Source: an uncultured Planctomyces sp. (lineage in GTDB: Bacteria > Planctomycetota > Planctomycetia > Planctomycetales > Planctomycetaceae). From it: 36,394 bases of DNA. Positions 1 through 7,969 of this stretch are shown here, one piece after another; position 1 is the first letter of the stretch, and each line of letters starts with the position of its first letter. The DNA lies in assembly GCA_937904325.1 (NCBI GenBank), contig CALGTK010000432.1, positions 1 to 36,394 of the forward strand, written 5' to 3'. The translations under genes and the position numbers were made by a program. A model generated the notes under the pieces. The model was not told the origin of the DNA and did no database searches. It saw nothing but the letters and a program-made list of their open reading frames with translations.

Positions 1-378
1 TTCTAACGCGGTCTCTATCGTCCGTCCCTTGGCGGCTGCAGTAACGGCCATGCCGCAGTAACAAACGGCCTTGATTGCCATTTTCGAACATTTCCAGCCA
101 GCAATCGACGCCTGGCAGGTCACTCGTCGCGCACCCGTCGGCGCGTGATCACGCTTCATCCGAACGCAGATCTGTTCCCGGAACCACTCTTGAGACAACC
201 CCTTGCGGACCGACTCGTTAACAATCGGATCGTCCATCTTTCAGATGAGTGGACGCTCGCAACCGATCGTCGATTGTGAACGTCCCGTACCTTGCGCGAT
301 CGCTGACGCACGGGCACCGGAATAACGCATCTGAGAGAAAACTTCGCGTTCTTTGAGAGTAAGCTGGTGGTCAGGCAT
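1..378 (-). pseudogene. Degenerate IS30-family transposase, N-terminal part, cut by window edge
   Basis: From an ATG at 378, preceded by GGAG at a normal distance, the minus strand encodes an IS30-like helix-turn-helix start (LTLKEREVFSQM, then IAQGTGRSQSTI). The frame stops at a TGA at 241-243. Directly after it the same frame resumes with IS30-like text (DPIVNESVRKGLSQEWFREQI, then RMKRDHAPTGARRV). The conserved stretch between the HTH and this segment appears deleted. Around positions 85-125 the similarity moves to another frame (QGRLLLRHGRYCSRQGTDDR), so there is also a frameshift. A stop, a deletion and a frameshift together point to a dead insertion-sequence remnant. The family call rests on remembered IS30 transposase motifs. 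The catalytic DDE part would lie left of the window, and I could not define terminal inverted repeats. Confidence 0.72.
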
Positions 379-783
379 CGCAGGAACTCCGTTGAACAGC
401 CGAATTATTTCATCAACTATCCAACTCCCTGCGGTGCCCGGTTTCCAGCAATAAACCGCCCCTGGAAAACAATCAACCCTGTAGCCCCGTTCGTCGCTCA
501 CGCGTTCGTCGCCGCACGCCAGATTCAGGGCAAAGGGCCGCAGAGGCAAACTCCCCTTTTGTCCGAACCTGAACTGATTTCATATCTGTTGAACTTCAGA
601 TGGAAATGCGTTTGGAGAATCATCTGAAGGAATTACATTTCCTGGGCAATCTGACTTTTGGATACACACTGGTACTTAGTTACTTAATCGTAGAAGATGA
701 TTCCTGAACGGTTCGGGTGCCAGATCCCGAAGTGTGGAATGTAATTGAAACTCACTTCGCAATCCCACGGAAAATTATAAGCG
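379..783. other. Intergenic, no convincing gene
   Basis: About 400 bases lie between the transposase remnant and the response regulator. Open frames here are short and look like shadows. A 9-base inverted pair (AATTACATT at 631-639, AATGTAATT at 738-746) flanks the stretch just upstream of the regulator. It could be an operator or chance. I could not identify an IS30 end repeat or a sigma-70 promoter with confidence. Confidence 0.4.
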
Positions 784-1455
784 ATGCAACCTAATTCGTT
801 GCCTCAAAAGCAGACCGTCTTCATAATCGACGATAACAAAGCGGTCCGGGACTCAATCGCGGCACTGGTCGACATTCGCGGGGTACCCGTTGAGACATTC
901 GCCAGTGGTGAAAAGTTTCTCGCGGAGTACTCGGACGCCGCACCAGGTTGTGTCGTCACCGACTTTCGCATGGAGCAAGGGATGACGGGGCTCGATCTGC
1001 AGGTCGCTCTGCGTGAACGAGGGTTCGAAATCCCAGTAATTGTCATCTCGGCCTACGCCAACGTGTCAAACGCCGTTCAGGCAATGCACAACGGTGCGAT
1101 CACGCTGCTGGAAAAAAACTGCTCATCCGATGAGCTTTGGAAGGCCATCATGGAAGCTCTGGTGACTGACAGCGAGCGTCGAGCGGCCAACCAGGCGAAT
1201 AAATCGCTCATCCAGCGTTTCGAACAGCTTAAACCGGAAGAGCTGGTCGTCATGCAGAGGGTGATCGACGGGCAACTCAATAAAGTCATCGCCAAAGAGC
1301 TTTCGATCAGTCTCCGAACAGTAGAAACACGACGTCACAACGTGCTGGAAAAAGTAGGAGTGGCATCCGTTCCTGAACTTGTCCGAATTTATGTCGAACT
1401 GGAACAGGTACTCGGACAGACACCGTTCCAGTACCTGATGAACCTGGCAGATTAG
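784..1455 (+). CDS. FixJ/NarL-type response regulator (receiver + LuxR HTH)
   Basis: This 223-residue protein has a receiver domain (about 11-125) and a LuxR-type helix-turn-helix (about 150-206). The acidic pair is D16/D17, the predicted phospho-acceptor is D60 (CVVTDFRM), the switch Ser is S89 and the conserved Lys is K111. The residue after K111 is Asn, where FixJ-like receivers usually have Pro. One extra residue follows the phospho-site (RMEQGMTGLD instead of RMPGMSGLD). The HTH segment NKVIAKELSISLRTVETRRHNVLEKVGV is typical of the family. The role is DNA-binding transcription control after phosphorylation by a histidine kinase. No kinase gene lies nearby, so the partner and targets are unknown. 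No clear SD precedes the ATG. Confidence 0.9.
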   Translation: MQPNSLPQKQTVFIIDDNKAVRDSIAALVDIRGVPVETFASGEKFLAEYSDAAPGCVVTDFRMEQGMTGLDLQVALRERGFEIPVIVISAYANVSNAVQAMHNGAITLLEKNCSSDELWKAIMEALVTDSERRAANQANKSLIQRFEQLKPEELVVMQRVIDGQLNKVIAKELSISLRTVETRRHNVLEKVGVASVPELVRIYVELEQVLGQTPFQYLMNLAD

Positions 1456-1531
1456 GAACAACGACTAAATTCGACTGACTCCAGACACCAGTGACTTTTC
1501 CCGCTAAGCAATCGCGGTAACAATCCGCGTC

Positions 1532-2476
1532 ATGAACCACTACACAGACCGACTTCATGCCACAATTGCGGACCGCAAAACCCCAGCGTTGGTTGGGCTT
1601 GATCCGCGACTGGACCAGCTGCCCGCATCGATCGTCGCCGCCGCTCGCGACCGGACGTCCAACGAAACAGATGCAGCGGCCAGCGCTTTCGACGAATTCT
1701 GTTCGAGAATTATAGACATCGTCGCCCCGTTAGTTCCTGCCGTTAAGCCTCAAGCTGCGTTCTTTGAACAATACGGACCAGCTGGGTGTCAAGCACTCCA
1801 GACAGTCATCCGCAAGGCGCGAAAGGCTGGACTTATTGTCATTTGCGATGCCAAACGCGGTGACATTGGATCGACAGCAGAAGCGTACGCAAACGCCTAT
1901 CTGGCCGGCGTTGATCCCGATGCCGCAATCTGGGCAGCCGATGCGTTAACGGTAAACCCTTATCTTGGCAAAGACACACTTGAGCCATTTGTCCGAGTCG
2001 CGACTGAACGAGGCGCCGGACTTTACGTCCTTGTCCGGACAAGTAACCCCGGCGCATCGACCTTCCAGGATCGTGAAACCAAGGGTCAAAAGCTTTACCA
2101 GCGAGTGTCCGACGTTGTTGAGAGTTTCAATATTGGAAGTGAAGGCGATTGCGGGTACGGACCAATCGGGGCCGTTGCAGGTGCGACGTATCCCGCTGAG
2201 CTGACAGAGTTACGTGCGGCCATGCCAAAGACGCCGCTACTTGTGCCAGGCTTTGGATCTCAGGGAGCCGGCGCCTCGGAAGTCGCGGGCGGTTTTGATC
2301 CTCGCGGTTTCGGAGCTTTGATTAACAGCTCACGCGGAATCAATTTCGCTTATAACAAAGCACCTTACAACGAACAGTTTGGACCAGATCAATGGGAACA
2401 GGCCGTCGAAGCAGCGACACAGGACATGATCGATGAACTCGCAGCAAGCACTCCGGCCAGTGAGTTGCAGTCTTAA
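1532..2476 (+). CDS. pyrF: Orotidine 5'-phosphate decarboxylase
   Basis: The enzyme converts OMP to UMP, the last step of de novo pyrimidine synthesis, in the cytoplasm. At 314 residues it fits the longer bacterial subfamily. The catalytic signature [15 protein letters not shown] is present, giving D106, K108 and D111. VGLDPRLD near the start, [12 protein letters not shown] at 71-82, VPGFGSQGA and [10 protein letters not shown] near the end match the substrate and phosphate-binding loops of the family. The ATG has no obvious SD. The next gene begins 18 bases after the stop, so the two are probably co-transcribed, although no functional link between them is evident. Confidence 0.95.
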   Translation: MNHYTDRLHATIADRKTPALVGLDPRLDQLPASIVAAARDRTSNETDAAASAFDEFCSRIIDIVAPLVPAVKPQAAFFEQYGPAGCQALQTVIRKARKAGLIVICDAKRGDIGSTAEAYANAYLAGVDPDAAIWAADALTVNPYLGKDTLEPFVRVATERGAGLYVLVRTSNPGASTFQDRETKGQKLYQRVSDVVESFNIGSEGDCGYGPIGAVAGATYPAELTELRAAMPKTPLLVPGFGSQGAGASEVAGGFDPRGFGALINSSRGINFAYNKAPYNEQFGPDQWEQAVEAATQDMIDELAASTPASELQS

Positions 2477-2494
2477 CCAAAAGGAGCTCCAGCC

Positions 2495-3805
2495 ATGTTT
2501 CGCACACTCCATGCTAACCCGTTTCTCGGAGTGGCCGGGCTATTCGTTTTCCTGACAATTGCCAACGTCGATGCAACGGCTGACGACTGGCCGCAGTGGG
2601 GAGGTCCGAAGAGGGACCTGATCTGGCGAGAAACTGGAATCGTTGAGCAGTTTGCCGATTCGGGAGTTCTGCCGCGCGTCTGGGAGACACCGATCGGCGA
2701 AGGATACGGCGGTCCGTCAGTCGCCGACCGACGCGTCTACGTGATGGATCGGCTTCGAGAAGAACAGCGTGAACGAGTTCTGTGTCTCGAAGCGGCGACA
2801 GGCAAAGTCATCTGGCAGCACGCCTACGAGGCTCGATACTCCATCAGCTACCCGGCGGGGCCACGCTGCACGCCGGTTGTCGACGACGGTCGTGTTTACG
2901 TGGTCGGAGCAGTTGGCCACATGTTCTGCCTTAACGCCGACGACGGAACAGTCCTCTGGCAACGCAATTTCGTTGACGATTTCGGAACACAACTACCGAC
3001 ATGGGGAATGGTGGCATCACCACTGGTCGACGGTGACCAACTGATCACTCTTGTCGGTGGCAGCAAAAACAGCCTGGTCGTCAGTTTTGACAAGGCTACT
3101 GGAAAAGAACGATGGCGAGCCCTCCAGGATACTGCCGTTGGCTATGCACCACCTGTGATCTTTGAGTTTGGCGGACGGCGACAACTGATCATGTGGCATC
3201 CTGAGGCAGTCTCGTCGCTTGACCCGAACAGTGGAGAACTCATCTGGCAGGTTCCTGCCCGTATCCGCGCAGGGCTGTCAATCGCGACTCCTCGCAAGTT
3301 TGAAAACAAACTCTTTGTTGCCAGTTTCTACAACGGCCCACGCATGATCGAAGTCGCGGACGACGGAGCAAGTGCAAAAGTCGCGTGGGCTGGCAAAAGT
3401 GACAATGAAATCCGAACAGACGGAGTGCATCCCATCATGTGCACGCCGTGGTTTGACGGAAAAAACATCTACTCAATCTGTAGCTACGGCCAATTCCGGT
3501 GCCTCGACGCGACCAACGGAAACCGTCTTTGGGAAACACTCGATGCGACTGGCCAGGGCCGCTGGTGGAACGCCTTTATTATCCCGCAAAAAGATCGATT
3601 CTTCATCCATAACGAGCAGGGAGATCTCATCATCGCTCGCCTGTCGCCATCCGGTTACGACGAAATCAGCCGCGCGAAACTGATCGAGCCAACGCGGCCG
3701 GTCAAACGTCGGATGACGATCTGGTCGCATCCCGCTTTTGCTATGAGGAGCGTTTTCGCCAGAAACGACAAAGAGATCATCCGAGTGAACCTTGCAGGTG
3801 ATTGA
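2495..3805 (+). CDS. Secreted PQQ-like beta-propeller protein
   Basis: This 436-residue protein has a signal peptide (hydrophobic 10-23, likely cleavage after DATA at 29) and then DWPQWGGPKRD, the usual opening of planctomycete PQQ-repeat proteins. Repeats with the pattern 'A.TG...W' recur (LEAATGKVIWQ, LNADDGTVLWQ, FDKATGKERWR, LDPNSGELIWQ, LDATNGNRLWE), which builds a BamB/quinoprotein-type propeller. I see no separate catalytic domain or cytochrome motif. An AAGGAG SD sits 8 bases before the ATG. The role could be scaffold, binding protein or dehydrogenase-like; the sequence alone does not decide. It probably shares an mRNA with pyrF. Confidence 0.85.
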   Translation: MFRTLHANPFLGVAGLFVFLTIANVDATADDWPQWGGPKRDLIWRETGIVEQFADSGVLPRVWETPIGEGYGGPSVADRRVYVMDRLREEQRERVLCLEAATGKVIWQHAYEARYSISYPAGPRCTPVVDDGRVYVVGAVGHMFCLNADDGTVLWQRNFVDDFGTQLPTWGMVASPLVDGDQLITLVGGSKNSLVVSFDKATGKERWRALQDTAVGYAPPVIFEFGGRRQLIMWHPEAVSSLDPNSGELIWQVPARIRAGLSIATPRKFENKLFVASFYNGPRMIEVADDGASAKVAWAGKSDNEIRTDGVHPIMCTPWFDGKNIYSICSYGQFRCLDATNGNRLWETLDATGQGRWWNAFIIPQKDRFFIHNEQGDLIIARLSPSGYDEISRAKLIEPTRPVKRRMTIWSHPAFAMRSVFARNDKEIIRVNLAGD

Positions 3806-3973
3806 CGAATCGAAGTTGAAGGATCCCTTGCACACAGCCAGACGTTAAACTGCGACTCCACGCCCCGGGCGACATCGCCAGCTCTGCCCTGTTGAACATC
3901 ATCAAACTGGAGTGAGCAATAGTCTCAACGACTCGTTCCGGAAACTCAATAACTAAAAGAAGGAGCGTCCCTC

Positions 3974-6592
3974 ATGCGAGAGGGTCTACCAGATACACGA
4001 CACCTCTTCCCGCGCTGGAGTCTTAGCGGGCTACTCGCCACCGCCTTGCTGATCTGCCTCGCGCAGAACTCAAAGGCAGACTTCGAGCAGCGGGTCATCA
4101 CGGACGATGATGGCGAGCATAGCTACGCCATTTTCGTTCCGGAAAGCTATTCCGCCGACAAAAAATGGCCGGTCGTCCTGTTCCTGCACGGCGCCGGTGA
4201 GCGAGGCCGCGACGGCAAACGGCAATTAACCATTGGTCTGGCCCCCGCGATCAAAAAGCGACAATCTTCATTTCCATTTATCGCCGTCTTCCCTCAGTGT
4301 GAAGACACCAGTGCGAGATATCTTGCGGGCTGGCTAGCCGACAGTCCTGACGCAAAGCGAGCCCTCAAGATCCTCAACCAGGTTGAAAACGACTACTCGA
4401 TCGACACATCTCGCCGAATTTTGACCGGGTGGTCAATGGGTGGATACGGAACGTGGAGCGTCGCAGCGGCAACACCTTCCAAGTGGCAGGCAATACTTCC
4501 GTTGGCCGGTGGTGGCGCCGACCTCGCAGGTAAGTTAGTGGATGTTCCTGTCTGGGCGTTTCACGGATCTGAAGATGCCGCAATTCGACCGGCGCAGTCT
4601 CGACGAACAATCGCTGCACTACGGTCTGCAGGAGCCAAACCTCGATACACAGAAATAGCGGGCGGGAAGCACGATATCACGCACATCGTGTACGACACTG
4701 ACGCCGTCATTCAGTGGATGCTCGATCCGAAAGGAGATCATCCCAGAGCGTTGGCGCTCCGAGTGCCGATCGACGATGCAAGTGTAGACAATTCGCCATT
4801 CATTCCGGCGCTCGACCTCGAAGGAGCAGCAACCGTTCGACTCGGCAACACAATGCTGGACGCACTGGCAATGTCGATCCCGAATCTGCTTCCGAAAGAC
4901 TTGCTCCGCGGTTCGTTGGCTGACATCTATGACAGAACCGTTGTGGACGGTCGGCAATTCCAAATCACGTTTGGAAGCATCTCTTATGCCGCCGACCTCT
5001 GGCGGGTCCGACTGAATGCCTACCAGAAAGATCGACTCAATGTGCAGATTGGTGTGCAGAATGCAACCCTCAGAATCGGCGGCACATCAGTCACAGGAAG
5101 AGATCATTCGGCGTCGACAGGCCCCATCAATATCGTCATTGGTCACCGGGAACCTGTCTGGCTGAGCTTCGACGTTACGCCTTACATCAAAGACAGGCAG
5201 CTTCGACTTCGGCAGGTTAGTACGCGCTTCGACATTCCATTCAACAACTGGTACGTCACCGCGCCGGCCGGAGTGAGCGTACGAGGATTTGGCATGACCC
5301 GCGACAAAGTCTCACGCGGGCTTGTCGAAGGTCTTTATGGAAATAAAGCTCGCATCGAACAGGAAGTTCGCGGGCTTGTGCCGTCCCTGGTGACCGCGAT
5401 GGAAGAAAAACTTCAACTGGACCAGGCAAACTCAATAATTGGCAGCTTCTGGCCGTTGCCCGTTTACAGCCCTCGCGTTCATGTCTGGCCGCAGGAAGTC
5501 TCCACTGACGACGCCGGTATCTCGGTTGTGCTGGGCCTTACGGCAGCCGCAGTGACTCCAGAATCTGCTCCGGATAAACCATCCCGGCAGGTGGTGACAG
5601 ACGTAACCGCCCAGGACATCAACAAAACCACTGATCTACAGGTCTCCGTCGCACCAAACATGCTGGAAGGACTCACTAAACTACTTGTCGCCGCGGACGT
5701 CGCCAAAATTAACGTACTCGACATTCCGGATGCCGCCTTTGCAGGCCTCGGCGATCGAGCCGCACTCACACGAGCCATTCCGGAATTAGCCAGTCTGGGT
5801 CCGGACGTCGAACTTTCGGCCGTGCTTCATCTAGCCGACTCAATTGCGATCGGCGAAAACAAAGAAGCAGACGGTATGCAGTTTCAAGCTCCCGGGTTGC
5901 TGTTCAAGGTCTCGACCAGGTCCAGCAAAGCAACATCGTCATGGGAACCCTTTGCCAATCTTCGATATTCGGTTAACCAGGGGACAGTTACTTCGCTGGA
6001 GCGAGTGTCCAACGAAGCCCGAGCACTACAGCTTACGTGGGACAATCAGACTCAGATTGCTGTCGACGCAGATTTCGCCGACGGCTACTCACCGACTGAC
6101 AGTACGATAAATGAGCAAGTGCTGGCGGACCTGTTTCGAGAGTCCTGGACACAATGGACGCAGCAAGGCCCGGCTTCTCAGACGATCATCCCAGACTTCG
6201 ATCTGGGGCTGACTCGACTCCGCCTGTCAGACGTCTCGTGGAAGAACCCTGCACTATCCGTCACTTTTTCCGCGCCAGGGGTTAAACTTACGAACAGCAG
6301 TGACACGAATCTTGTCTACGAGACTAAAGGCCCGTTCAGCGGCTGGGGTGGTCCCTTTACGCTGAAACCGGGCAAGTCGCACGAGTACCCCATCGCATAC
6401 CCACTGATTTACCGTCGGCGAATCGATGGCCAGTATGTGCAGTACGCACTCGCGCCGGGGTCGCACTCAGAATACCGAGTCCCGCAGGCCGGCGGCAATC
6501 CGCGGTTGTTCAAGGCTCGCGAGGACCTGGACGTTGGAAACGTCGAAGCGACTACGGCAGAAACTGACGATCCCACGGACGAACAACAGTAA
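3974..6592 (+). CDS. Secreted esterase/peptidase-like alpha/beta hydrolase with large unknown C-terminal half
   Basis: This 872-residue protein begins with an N-terminal hydrophobic segment (about 17-30) that should act as a signal peptide. Residues 40-255 are an alpha/beta hydrolase of the predicted-peptidase/PHB-depolymerase-like class: oxyanion region LFLHGAGERGRDGKRQ, nucleophile S154 in TGWSMGGYGTW, probable acid D201 (HGSEDAAI) and probable base H233 (GGKHDITH). The remaining roughly 600 residues are rich in beta-strand-like segments and do not match a family I recognise. They contain no obvious catalytic motif or transmembrane helix. AAGGAG lies about 9 bases before the ATG. The following apbE-nqrM gene starts 6 bases after the stop, so co-transcription is likely. 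The substrate is unknown. Confidence 0.8.
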   Translation: MREGLPDTRHLFPRWSLSGLLATALLICLAQNSKADFEQRVITDDDGEHSYAIFVPESYSADKKWPVVLFLHGAGERGRDGKRQLTIGLAPAIKKRQSSFPFIAVFPQCEDTSARYLAGWLADSPDAKRALKILNQVENDYSIDTSRRILTGWSMGGYGTWSVAAATPSKWQAILPLAGGGADLAGKLVDVPVWAFHGSEDAAIRPAQSRRTIAALRSAGAKPRYTEIAGGKHDITHIVYDTDAVIQWMLDPKGDHPRALALRVPIDDASVDNSPFIPALDLEGAATVRLGNTMLDALAMSIPNLLPKDLLRGSLADIYDRTVVDGRQFQITFGSISYAADLWRVRLNAYQKDRLNVQIGVQNATLRIGGTSVTGRDHSASTGPINIVIGHREPVWLSFDVTPYIKDRQLRLRQVSTRFDIPFNNWYVTAPAGVSVRGFGMTRDKVSRGLVEGLYGNKARIEQEVRGLVPSLVTAMEEKLQLDQANSIIGSFWPLPVYSPRVHVWPQEVSTDDAGISVVLGLTAAAVTPESAPDKPSRQVVTDVTAQDINKTTDLQVSVAPNMLEGLTKLLVAADVAKINVLDIPDAAFAGLGDRAALTRAIPELASLGPDVELSAVLHLADSIAIGENKEADGMQFQAPGLLFKVSTRSSKATSSWEPFANLRYSVNQGTVTSLERVSNEARALQLTWDNQTQIAVDADFADGYSPTDSTINEQVLADLFRESWTQWTQQGPASQTIIPDFDLGLTRLRLSDVSWKNPALSVTFSAPGVKLTNSSDTNLVYETKGPFSGWGGPFTLKPGKSHEYPIAYPLIYRRRIDGQYVQYALAPGSHSEYRVPQAGGNPRLFKAREDLDVGNVEATTAETDDPTDEQQ

Positions 6593-6598
6593 TTCAAC

Positions 6599-7942
6599 AT
6601 GCCGAAATTAGCTGTTCCGAAAATCTCGACGTTCTACAGTAGCGTGTTGGTCTGCGGCCTTCTTGCTGTTTGCCTGTTTGCGCTGACTGGTTCTGGGGCA
6701 CCTCTGACGAACGTGATTACTGGCCAGACGATGGGAACCTCGTACCGAATCGTTCTGGCAGATTCGCAAGATGCCACAACACTCGCCGCAATGCAGGCAG
6801 ACATCGACCTGGCTTTGAACCAGCTCGAAGACCAGATGTCTACCTGGCGGCCAGATTCAGAACTGTCCCGCTTCAACGTTTCCACTTCGACCGACTGGTT
6901 CTCAGTTTCACGAGATACAGTGTTCGTCGTTTCCGAAGCAAAGAGAATCTGGCAACTCAGCGACGGAGCGTTTGATCCAACTGTTGCACCACTCATCAAA
7001 CTGTGGCACTTTGCCGAAGAACCAGGCGAGCAATCTCTTCCCAGCGAATCCGATATCAAGCAGGCACTTGCCGCCATCGGGTTCGATCAAATCAACGTGC
7101 GACTTGATCCTCCATCGCTCATGAAGAAACGCCCCGAAATTCAGTTGAATCTTTCAGCTATTGCCAAAGGATACGCAGTCGATGTCGTTTCGAAACTGCT
7201 GACAGAACGACTCGCGGAAGACCATCTACCAACCGCTCATCTGGTGGAAATTGGCGGTGAAATGCGAGGACGGGGACGAAAACCTGATGGTCGTTCATGG
7301 ACGGCTGGCATCGAGACTCCTGACGCCTTGCCGCGCCAGATTCATACGGCACTGCGACTGCACGACCGGGCACTCGCCACTTCAGGCGATTACCGAAACT
7401 ACTTCGAGGTCGATGGGCAGCGATACTCGCACACTATCGATCCAGCAACCGGTCGGCCAGTCACACACAACCTGACGTCCGTCTCCGTCCTTGCTGAAGA
7501 TTGCCTGACCGCCGACGCGCTGGCGACGGCGATCGAAGTTCTTGGGCCCGAGCAGGGAATGAAGCTCGCGGAACAGGAAGGCGTTTCAATTTATCAGATA
7601 ATTCGAAACGGCTCCAACTTCGATGTTCAGGCTTCGTCGTCTTTCCCCTTACTGGTGACCGCGGATTCGCCAACTGAATCCGCTAAGCAGGCTAATTCGG
7701 TCCTCGCCACAGTTCTGGCGGCTGTCGGAATATTTGCTCTGGCCATCGCCGGCATGGCAGTCGGAGTCGTTTTCAGCAACCGATCGATCAAAGGCAGTTG
7801 TGGCGGACTTGCCAGTATGCCGGGGCACGATGGAAAATCTATATGTGAATTGTGTACCGTTCCCGCCGAAGAATGCCGCGACGAAGAAATGCGGAAAATC
7901 CGCCGGCAAGCAGAATGCTCTGATACGGAATTCGAAGTTTAA
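6599..7942 (+). CDS. ApbE FAD:protein FMN transferase fused to an NqrM-like domain
   Basis: The 447-residue protein starts with a signal or anchor helix (about 13-30). Residues 38-350 are ApbE: TGQTMGTSYRI, STWRPDSELSRFN, LSAIAKGYAVDVV (185-197), VEIGGEMRGRG, SGDYRNYFEVDGQRYSHTIDPATGRP (262-287) and DCLTADALATA (301-311, metal-binding region). ApbE covalently attaches FMN from FAD to Thr/Ser of FMN-binding domains outside the cytoplasm. Residues 368-391 form a transmembrane helix followed by NRSIKGSCGGL and Cys 401, 416, 419 and 426. This is the layout of NqrM (formerly DUF539), the small Na+-NQR maturation factor. The two are normally separate genes. The downstream two-FMN-domain protein is a plausible substrate; no nqr genes are in the window. 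Confidence 0.9.
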   Translation: MPKLAVPKISTFYSSVLVCGLLAVCLFALTGSGAPLTNVITGQTMGTSYRIVLADSQDATTLAAMQADIDLALNQLEDQMSTWRPDSELSRFNVSTSTDWFSVSRDTVFVVSEAKRIWQLSDGAFDPTVAPLIKLWHFAEEPGEQSLPSESDIKQALAAIGFDQINVRLDPPSLMKKRPEIQLNLSAIAKGYAVDVVSKLLTERLAEDHLPTAHLVEIGGEMRGRGRKPDGRSWTAGIETPDALPRQIHTALRLHDRALATSGDYRNYFEVDGQRYSHTIDPATGRPVTHNLTSVSVLAEDCLTADALATAIEVLGPEQGMKLAEQEGVSIYQIIRNGSNFDVQASSSFPLLVTADSPTESAKQANSVLATVLAAVGIFALAIAGMAVGVVFSNRSIKGSCGGLASMPGHDGKSICELCTVPAEECRDEEMRKIRRQAECSDTEFEV

Positions 7943-7969
7943 CTTGCGTCTTTGCCTGAAGGTCTTCCC

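Noticed and set aside
367-627. 86-codon plus-strand frame at the left edge
   Set aside because: It runs antisense to the IS30 remnant, has no SD and resembles no protein family.
631-746. 9-base inverted pair AATTACATT/AATGTAATT as insertion-sequence ends
   Set aside because: Too short, no flanking target duplication, and no transposase between the arms.
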